From NCBI GenBank assembly GCA_017534025.1, contig JAFWDF010000025.1, positions 1 through 21,053 on the forward strand: a stretch of 21,053 nucleotides of DNA, written 5' to 3'. The position numbers and the translations under genes are program-made. This document shows positions 16,036 through 21,053 of the stretch, piece after piece. Position 1 is the first letter of the stretch; each line of letters begins with the position of its first letter. This DNA comes from Bacillota bacterium. Lineage in GTDB: Bacteria; Bacillota; Clostridia; Peptostreptococcales; Anaerovoracaceae. The notes under the pieces were generated by a model. The model made no database searches and was not told the origin of the DNA. It saw only the letters and a program-made list of their open reading frames with translations.

Positions 16036-17510
16036 TACTTGAGTGAATCCTCGATTGCCTGCCGGAGGGCAGTCTTCTCAATAACAGCAGGGTGACGAAC
16101 CGCCTTCTGGTCCAGATCCTTCAGACCGGAAGGTACTTTCACGCCGGTTTCTGTCTCCAGCGCTCTGACGCAGGCAAAGCCATCGGCTTCCTCCGGCATT
16201 TCCAGCGCCCTGTTCACACTGGATGCAAATTTATATGCACTGGCCGTAGATGCAAGCAGCGTCGGCGTAAGATCGCCGGTCTCCGCCCGGTAATCCTCAT
16301 ACACTTTGTATGCCACTGCAGTATGGGTATCCATGAGATAACCGTGTTCCCGGTACATGCCGCGAACAGACTCCAGCGTTTCCTCATCGTCAGCAAAACC
16401 GCCCCAGAACGGCTTCATGCCCTCGCGGACAGCGCCGCTGACCGAATAGTGCCCTTCCTGAGCCAGTTTTTCCATCATTTTCCGCACTTCCTCCGGGCTG
16501 CCGCTGAGATGATACAGCAGACGTTCCAGATTGCTGGAAATAAGGATATCCATAGACGGGGAATACGTTACATGGAACGGACGGCCGGTGTTGTATTCAC
16601 CGGTGTTAATGAAATCCGTCAGCACTTTGTTCGTATTGGACGCACAGATAAAACGATTTACAGGAATGCCCATGCGCCCCGCGTAATAGGATGCAAGAAT
16701 ATTTCCGAAATTGCCGGTCGGCACCACGATATTTACCGGATCGCCTTCCCGGATCACGCCCTGTTCGATCAGTTTAATATAACCGTAAACATAGTACGCA
16801 ACCTGCGGAACCAGACGGCCGATATTAATGGAATTGGCGGAAGACAGACGGAATCCCCTCTGTTCCAGCGCAGCGTTGAATGCTTCATCATCAAAAATCT
16901 GCTTGACGCCGGTCTGCGCATCATCAAAATTGCCACGGATGCCGAAGACATGCGTATTAGCGCCTTCCTGGGTTGTCATCTGCCGCTTCTGCACTTCACT
17001 GACGCCGTCGGACGGATAGAACACGATAATCTCCGTGCCCGGAACATCCGCAAAGCCCTCCAGGGCAGCCTTGCCGGTATCGCCGGAGGTAGCCGTCAGA
17101 ATGGCAATTTTCTTTTCTTCTTTTTCTTTTTTCATTGCCGTGGTAAGCAGATAAGGCAGAATCGACAGCGCCATATCCTTGAACGCCGCTGTTTTTCCGT
17201 GGTACAGTTCCAGGAAAAACGCATCTCCCGCACCGACTACCGGAACGATATCCTCCGCCTCAAACTTTTCATCATAGGCGCCGTCCACACAGGCCTGGAT
17301 TTCTTCCTCTGTGTAATCCGTAAAAAACGCGCCGATAACTGCTTTTGCCACTTCTTTATATGGTCTGCCGACCATCTCTCCCGGCCGGAACGGCAGCGCC
17401 GGAATGCTGTCCGGCACGAACAGTCCTCTGTCCTCCGCGATTCCCTTGATCACGGCCGACGCCGCGGTACGAAGATGGTCCCCTCCCCGGGTGCTTTTAT
17501 ACTGTATCAT
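16035..17510 (-). CDS. thrC: threonine synthase
   Basis: This 491-residue PLP enzyme converts O-phosphohomoserine to threonine. The PLP lysine lies in HGKTAAFKDMAL (K111), with ATSGDTGKAALEG and the phosphate-binding VPTGNFGNILASYYA further on. N-terminal YKSTRGG and the length fit the longer (yeast/E. coli-like) ThrC class. GGAG lies 7 nt before ATG. A good promoter lies about 100 bp upstream. It is the first gene of a three-gene operon with the anchored protein and the Nudix hydrolase; no other threonine genes are in view. Confidence 0.97.
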   Translation of the reverse strand: MIQYKSTRGGDHLRTAASAVIKGIAEDRGLFVPDSIPALPFRPGEMVGRPYKEVAKAVIGAFFTDYTEEEIQACVDGAYDEKFEAEDIVPVVGAGDAFFLELYHGKTAAFKDMALSILPYLLTTAMKKEKEEKKIAILTATSGDTGKAALEGFADVPGTEIIVFYPSDGVSEVQKRQMTTQEGANTHVFGIRGNFDDAQTGVKQIFDDEAFNAALEQRGFRLSSANSINIGRLVPQVAYYVYGYIKLIEQGVIREGDPVNIVVPTGNFGNILASYYAGRMGIPVNRFICASNTNKVLTDFINTGEYNTGRPFHVTYSPSMDILISSNLERLLYHLSGSPEEVRKMMEKLAQEGHYSVSGAVREGMKPFWGGFADDEETLESVRGMYREHGYLMDTHTAVAYKVYEDYRAETGDLTPTLLASTASAYKFASSVNRALEMPEEADGFACVRALETETGVKVPSGLKDLDQKAVRHPAVIEKTALRQAIEDSLK

Positions 17511-17607
17511 GAATGATCTCCTTTTATTTTAATAACGCAGTGTATAACGGGGATCCGGCCGTTCACAACAGAATTTTCATGCCGGACCATAACTTTGCGT
17601 TCTAAAT

Positions 17608-17636
17608 ATTTTACCAACTACGCTAATAGTTAGCAA
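17608..17636 (-). promoter_or_regulatory. promoter of the thrC operon
   Basis: On the minus strand TTGCTA (17631-17636), exactly 17 bp, TAAAAT (17608-17613), with TGG giving an extended -10. Transcription should start near 17601, leaving a leader of about 90 nt before thrC. No T-box or riboswitch-like fold is apparent in that leader. Confidence 0.75.
17611..17636. promoter_or_regulatory. 26-bp interrupted dyad, candidate operator
   Basis: Two 10-bp half-sites face each other across a 6-bp spacer: TTaCcAACTA (17611-17620) and TAGTTaGcAA (17627-17636). Eight of ten positions are symmetric. The dyad covers the -35, spacer and -10 edge of the thrC promoter and ends 11 bp before the TATAAT of the divergent methyltransferase promoter, so a bound dimer could block or coordinate both. 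Confidence 0.5.
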
Positions 17637-17643
17637 GATAAAA

Positions 17644-17652
17644 TGATATAAT
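17644..17652 (+). promoter_or_regulatory. extended -10 promoter for the methyltransferase operon
   Basis: TGATATAAT matches the extended -10 consensus perfectly, with TATAAT at 17647-17652. No good -35 is present at 17-18 bp. The start would be near 17659, about 55 nt before the ATG. It diverges from, and closely abuts, the thrC promoter. Confidence 0.7.
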
Positions 17653-17713
17653 TGATGGCATATGAACAAAACGATCATTCGCTGTATCAGTATGAATAAA
17701 AAGGAATAATATT

Positions 17714-18520
17714 ATGGCTTACACATACCCTGATAAAAATGACAGGATCACGGAGGATCTGATCCGTTCTGTTTCAAAAGGTGATTACTGGAAGAAAAGC
17801 GAGGAATACGTCCTGGATCTTGCCCTGAAAGAAATCCGGGAACTTCCGGCTCCCCGCAGCATGCTCGATCTCGGCTGCGGCGAGGGGCGGCTGTTTCAGG
17901 TATTCGCGCCGGCGGTGGATTCCATCATCGCCCTGGAACCGGATTCCGGCCGCTGTGCCGGCGCGTACCAGAGCGCAGCCGCCCTGGCCGGCCATTCCAT
18001 CATGGTGCTGAACACCGACAGCTCCATTCTGATGGACGGGCAGACCTTTGACATCATTCTGTCCAGCCATGTGCTGCAGCATATTCCTCCGGCGATGTGC
18101 GAAAAGATGGCGGCGGACATGGCTGCGCACACCCGCCCGGGCGGCCTGCTGGTTCTGACCACTACCCACACGGACGAAGCCGGCGATATTCTGACAGAGG
18201 AAACCATGCAGGACGGACAGCGGCAGTCCCGCCGTGTCAGCCCGGAGGAATTCCTGACGCTCTTTAACCGGGAAGGCATCCTTCCGGTGCGCCTGTTTGC
18301 GGAAAACTCTATCCTGGAACTGTTCCGGAGCCACCGCTTCGAATTGCTCCTGCGGCGCCGTTTTCACTACGACGGAGCGGAATCCGCCGCCTATGACCAG
18401 GCAGCCAACGAAGAAATTTACGGTCTCTCCGGCCAGGGTCCGGAAGGCTCTCTTCCGGCAGCGAAGCAATACACCGCCAACGCCCGGGACTGCATCTATA
18501 TTTTCCGGAGGTCCGAATAG
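17714..18520 (+). CDS. class I SAM-dependent methyltransferase
   Basis: A 268-residue soluble protein with a Rossmann-type methyltransferase core: motif I MLDLGCGEGR (50-59), acidic residue after strand 2 (E75), motif II FDIILSSHVLQHI (112-124), and RPGGLLVLTTTH (141-152). The N-terminal 45 residues (DYWKKSEEYVLDLALKEI) form a cap. The C-terminal part (about 180-268) is variable and should hold the substrate site; no substrate class is recognisable. AAGGA lies about 9 nt upstream. The next gene starts 1 nt after its stop, so the two proteins are tightly linked. It may modify that partner, a small molecule or a lipid. Confidence 0.88.
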   Translation: MAYTYPDKNDRITEDLIRSVSKGDYWKKSEEYVLDLALKEIRELPAPRSMLDLGCGEGRLFQVFAPAVDSIIALEPDSGRCAGAYQSAAALAGHSIMVLNTDSSILMDGQTFDIILSSHVLQHIPPAMCEKMAADMAAHTRPGGLLVLTTTHTDEAGDILTEETMQDGQRQSRRVSPEEFLTLFNREGILPVRLFAENSILELFRSHRFELLLRRRFHYDGAESAAYDQAANEEIYGLSGQGPEGSLPAAKQYTANARDCIYIFRRSE

Positions 18521-18521
18521 T

Positions 18522-19841
18522 ATGAATGCTCAAAAAGAAGGAATCGACGGGTACCTGTTCGACGGATACATCAGCTATCTTTTCAGCGTCTATGTCGATC
18601 TGGACAGAAACCTGGATTACAATCTGCGCAGCAACCGCATCATCGAAAGTCTGCAGACCTTTTTTCCGAATGCGGTCATGGATACGGATCCGGCAGCAGC
18701 CAACGAACCGCTGCTGCGCGATATCCGGATTGTACAGGGATTCCTGCACGGCGACGGGCTGCCTTTCGAATGCCACCGCCTCCTGCTGAAGGATTACGAT
18801 CTGCACTTTACGGAATTCCCGCTGCAGGGCACCGGCGTGGTAGTTTCCGTTTTTCCGGAATTCAACACCGTGCAGATATATTTCTTTTTCCGCGCGGAGC
18901 AGCTGAGCACCGACCAGCTGATCTACCTGCGGCAGATTTTCAACGGAAACGCACCGTTTCTGAACCGGGCGAACGGACGCAAAGGCTCCCTGAATTATCA
19001 TTATCAAAGGATCGCCGATCATCTCGGCGCAAAGGTCGTCAACCGGGAACAGATGTATCTGCTGGAACTGCGGCAGATTTACCGGGCCGGGGAAGCCGGA
19101 AGCACGGCAGCGGAGCCGGAAGACGCCGCATCCGCGGAGCTTCCGGAAACCGTGGATTATGAAGGGTTTATAAAAACAGAAAGCCGCCGCATATACGGCA
19201 TGCTCTGCGGCGACGAGGGATGGGCATTTGTGCCGGAGGATCTGGCCATGGAACGACTTTCCAACACCTGGGGTTCCCGGGAATTCGTCCGGTTTTTTGC
19301 CTTTGGCAACAACGCCATCCTGTTCAATATGATCGACAGTGCCAGAGGAGACGCTTATCTCGAGCGGCAGACCGGCTTCGGAACCAGAGCGTATGGCGCC
19401 CCGAATGAATATTTCTTCCTGAAATCCGAAGCGGCCGGCGTCAATCACGGTATCTTTTTCGGACAGGAGACTATCATGGTCATTAAGACCATTGCCGCCA
19501 ACATCATGTCCCGGCAGGCCAACCGCCGCCTCAGCCGGCAGCCGTCCCTTCGGAATGACCTGCGGCTGACCAAGGAGTTCCGCGCCGAACTCATTACCAC
19601 TATTAATAAGGTGGAAAATCTGGGTATCAGCGAAATGGGCGAACTGGAACAGATGCTGATCCACAATTTCAGAATTTCCCCGCTCATCGAGAGCATCAAA
19701 TATCTTCTGGAAATGCTGGAATCCGATCTGGATCTCCTGTACCAGCAGGATACCAACCGGAAAGTAAACCTGCTGACCGTTTTCGGCCTGCTGATTTCGG
19801 TCATGGCGTTTCTGGTGGATATTCTGGGCCTGTTCCGTTGA
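18522..19841 (+). CDS. unrecognised tail-anchored membrane protein
   Basis: A 439-residue protein I cannot assign to a family. Visible layout: N-terminal alpha/beta domain (1-187), Ala/Glu/Pro-rich linker (188-210), second domain (211-345) rich in aromatic strands (FVRFFAFGNNAILFNM), a long helix with coiled-coil character (350-412), and one C-terminal TM helix (VNLLTVFGLLISVMAFLVDI, 415-434) followed only by LGLFR. There is no signal peptide, so the body should be cytoplasmic. The helix-then-NRKVNLLTV-TM ending recalls CorA or DUF155/RMND1 tails, but the CorA GMN motif is absent. GGAGG at 18507-18511 lies within the end of the methyltransferase gene and the ATG is 1 nt after its stop. Confidence 0.85.
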   Translation: MNAQKEGIDGYLFDGYISYLFSVYVDLDRNLDYNLRSNRIIESLQTFFPNAVMDTDPAAANEPLLRDIRIVQGFLHGDGLPFECHRLLLKDYDLHFTEFPLQGTGVVVSVFPEFNTVQIYFFFRAEQLSTDQLIYLRQIFNGNAPFLNRANGRKGSLNYHYQRIADHLGAKVVNREQMYLLELRQIYRAGEAGSTAAEPEDAASAELPETVDYEGFIKTESRRIYGMLCGDEGWAFVPEDLAMERLSNTWGSREFVRFFAFGNNAILFNMIDSARGDAYLERQTGFGTRAYGAPNEYFFLKSEAAGVNHGIFFGQETIMVIKTIAANIMSRQANRRLSRQPSLRNDLRLTKEFRAELITTINKVENLGISEMGELEQMLIHNFRISPLIESIKYLLEMLESDLDLLYQQDTNRKVNLLTVFGLLISVMAFLVDILGLFR

Positions 19842-19875
19842 GGTATTTTCAAGAAATAATATAGAAGAATTGCAA

Positions 19876-19912
19876 TTAAAAAGGCCGGTCCCGCAAAAGC
19901 GGCACCGGCCTT
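19876..19912 (-). terminator. terminator of the DapF-like gene, shared with the convergent operon
   Basis: AAGGCCGGT (19881-19889) pairs with ACCGGCCTT (19904-19912), with an inner CCGC/GCGG pairing around AAAA. On the minus strand it is followed by TTTTTAAT, a proper U-run, 6 bp after the stop of the DapF-like gene. On the plus strand the run is weak, so termination of the methyltransferase operon here is less certain. Confidence 0.8.
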
Positions 19913-19917
19913 CAAAT

Positions 19918-20799
19918 TCAGGATCTTCTTTTGTTGTGCTCCGGCGTAATGGCCGCCGTCCGTTCGTACACACAGCGCACAGTTCCCTTCAGCAGCAGAG
20001 GACTTTCGGGAGCCGCTTCGATCTCCAGGATCCCGCCGGGCTGCTGCAGAGACAGCCTGACCGGACCGCCCTTTATACGGGCAAGCCACGCGCACACTGC
20101 GGTTGTACCGCTGCCGCAGGCGCTTTCCCAGAATAATGTGTCCGCTGCCGGAACATATACCAGCGGTGTCAGACGGCCCCGGTGCATCTGATCCGGGCCA
20201 TCGCCCGCAGGGAAGCTTTCCGGCGCCGGTGACGCGGCGCTTTCCTCCTCCGGCTGCAGAAACAGCAGCCCCAGCGCATCCGCATGCAGAAAACAGCACC
20301 ATTCCTTCACCAGCCGCTCTGCCGTTTCCGGATTCATGCTCTGTTCCAGAATGACATGAGAGATTCCCGAAAAGGAAACTACCGGCAGCTGCCGGCCGTC
20401 CGGAAAACGTACTGTTTCCACGGACTCCGGGCCGGGCATATCCACGATGCCCTGCCACAGGCCGTCGGGACGGGACGAAATCGTCACTTGCACCGGATCC
20501 GCCGCGCCGGAAACGCTCACAGAAAACGTTCCCCGGGCACTGCCGGACCGGATCCCGTACCATACCGCCGCGCTCATGGCGGCATTGCCGCAGAATTCTC
20601 CGCCGGCCATGCGCAGTTCCAGATCTGTACCAGCCTCTGCCTTCCGGCCAAACTCCGACAAAAAACCCACCTGTTCCGCAGACGGTTCCAGTTTCATCAG
20701 CGCGGCCGCTATATCCGGCCGGTCTTCCGGCGGAACCGGCGTCTCCACCAGAATGGTCCGGTTTCCCGTCGGATCCATTAACACATACTTTATTTCCAT
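19918..20799 (-). CDS. DapF-fold amino-acid racemase/epimerase, substrate unknown
   Basis: This 293-residue protein has the two-cysteine PLP-independent racemase motifs: GEFCGNAAMS with C70 (like Cys73-Gly-Asn of DapF) and ESACGSGTTAV with C228 (like Cys217). MDPTGNRTILV (8-18) matches the N-terminal GND-type motif. The ERG..GET segment that DapF uses for the distal carboxylate of diaminopimelate is missing; the region reads TLFWESACGSG. This suggests another amino acid, as in histidine-racemase-like members of the superfamily. The start at 20799 gives a natural N terminus but has no good ribosome binding site. It follows an amino-acid importer ATPase by 37 bp. PhzF-like isomerases lack the cysteine pair, so they are a poorer match. 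Confidence 0.8.
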   Translation of the reverse strand: MEIKYVLMDPTGNRTILVETPVPPEDRPDIAAALMKLEPSAEQVGFLSEFGRKAEAGTDLELRMAGGEFCGNAAMSAAVWYGIRSGSARGTFSVSVSGAADPVQVTISSRPDGLWQGIVDMPGPESVETVRFPDGRQLPVVSFSGISHVILEQSMNPETAERLVKEWCCFLHADALGLLFLQPEEESAASPAPESFPAGDGPDQMHRGRLTPLVYVPAADTLFWESACGSGTTAVCAWLARIKGGPVRLSLQQPGGILEIEAAPESPLLLKGTVRCVYERTAAITPEHNKRRS

Positions 20800-20836
20800 C
20801 TGTATTATCGATTCATTTTCAGGCGGCCGCACCGCA

Positions 20837-21053
20837 TCACCGCTTGTAATTCCGCAGGAACTGTCTGGTACGCTCCTGTACCGGATTCTCAAAGACCTGC
20901 TCCGGGTCGCCTTCTTCCACAATTACACCGCCATCCATGAACACCACGTGATTGCTGACGGCTTTCGCGAACGGCATCTCATGGGTAACGACCACCATCG
21001 TCATCTTCTCTTCCGCCAGCTGACGGATAACCTTGAGCACTTCCCCCGTGAGC
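20837..21053 (-). CDS. polar amino-acid ABC transporter ATPase, C-terminal part (GlnQ type)
   Basis: The last 72 codons of an ATPase whose 5' part lies beyond the right edge. The visible part begins LTGEVLKVIRQLAEEKM, the region just after the D-loop, then has MVVVTHEMPFAK with the H-loop histidine, and ends with VVFMDGGVIVEEGDPEQVFENP, typical of GlnQ/HisP-like amino-acid importers. Walker A, Q-loop and signature are out of view. It stops 37 bp before the DapF-like gene, so the two probably share a transcript. Confidence 0.9.
   Translation of the reverse strand, partial: LTGEVLKVIRQLAEEKMTMVVVTHEMPFAKAVSNHVVFMDGGVIVEEGDPEQVFENPVQERTRQFLRNYKR

Noticed and set aside
16092..17516. A 474-codon plus-strand open frame opposite thrC
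   Set aside because: It is fully antisense to a canonical threonine synthase gene, with no recognisable domain.
17511..17601. Threonine attenuator or T-box in the thrC leader
   Set aside because: The leader of about 90 nt shows no T-box motif, no leader peptide rich in Thr/Ile codons and no terminator/antiterminator pair.
1..21053. CRISPR arrays, insertion sequences, phage or integrase genes
   Set aside because: No spaced direct repeats, transposase or integrase motifs, or long terminal inverted repeats were seen by eye.

Overview
The window looks like core chromosome of a member of the Clostridia (Bacillota). The evidence is strong AGGAGG-type ribosome binding sites, tRNA genes of Firmicutes type that encode their own CCA ends, sigma-A-like promoters, and Firmicutes-style ProA, ProB, ProC, PurB and ThrC proteins. 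Base composition looks slightly above 50% GC, with GC-rich third codon positions. The family cannot be fixed from sequence alone; Lachnospiraceae or a close relative is my guess. I see no phage genes, insertion sequences, CRISPR arrays or plasmid functions.

Layout. (1) Positions 1-541 hold a minus-strand tRNA operon, transcribed Met-Val-Asp-His-Gln from one near-consensus promoter; the Gln gene runs off the left edge. (2) Positions 608-2754 hold a plus-strand pair, a MoxR-type AAA+ ATPase and a vWA (CoxE-like) protein, closed by a perfect 15-bp hairpin. (3) From 14469 down to 2901 runs a continuous minus-strand series of nine tightly spaced genes: a YbjN-like protein, a YprB-like RNase H-fold nuclease, proA, purB, proB, proC, an ABC ATPase, a giant FtsX/MacB-type permease with a long coiled-coil hairpin, and an MBOAT O-acyltransferase. 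It contains the complete glutamate-to-proline pathway, with adenylosuccinate lyase inserted between proA and proB. (4) From 17510 down to 14664 is a thrC operon: threonine synthase, an anchored extracytoplasmic protein coupled by a TAATG overlap, and a Nudix hydrolase, ending in a good intrinsic terminator. (5) Divergent from thrC, positions 17714-19841 encode a SAM-dependent methyltransferase and an unrecognised 439-residue tail-anchored protein. The two promoters are back to back, and a 26-bp dyad spans the thrC promoter. (6) At the right edge, minus strand, lie the end of a polar amino-acid ABC transporter ATPase and a DapF-fold racemase/epimerase that keeps both catalytic cysteines but lacks the ERG segment DapF uses to bind the distal end of diaminopimelate.

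Most of the window is housekeeping. The parts least explained by known systems are the methyltransferase plus tail-anchored protein with its divergent promoter and dyad, the DapF-like enzyme linked to an amino-acid importer, and the symmetric coiled-coil hairpin in the FtsX-type permease. I found no clear new defence or mobile system. All functions are read from motifs and general family knowledge; no database search was run.
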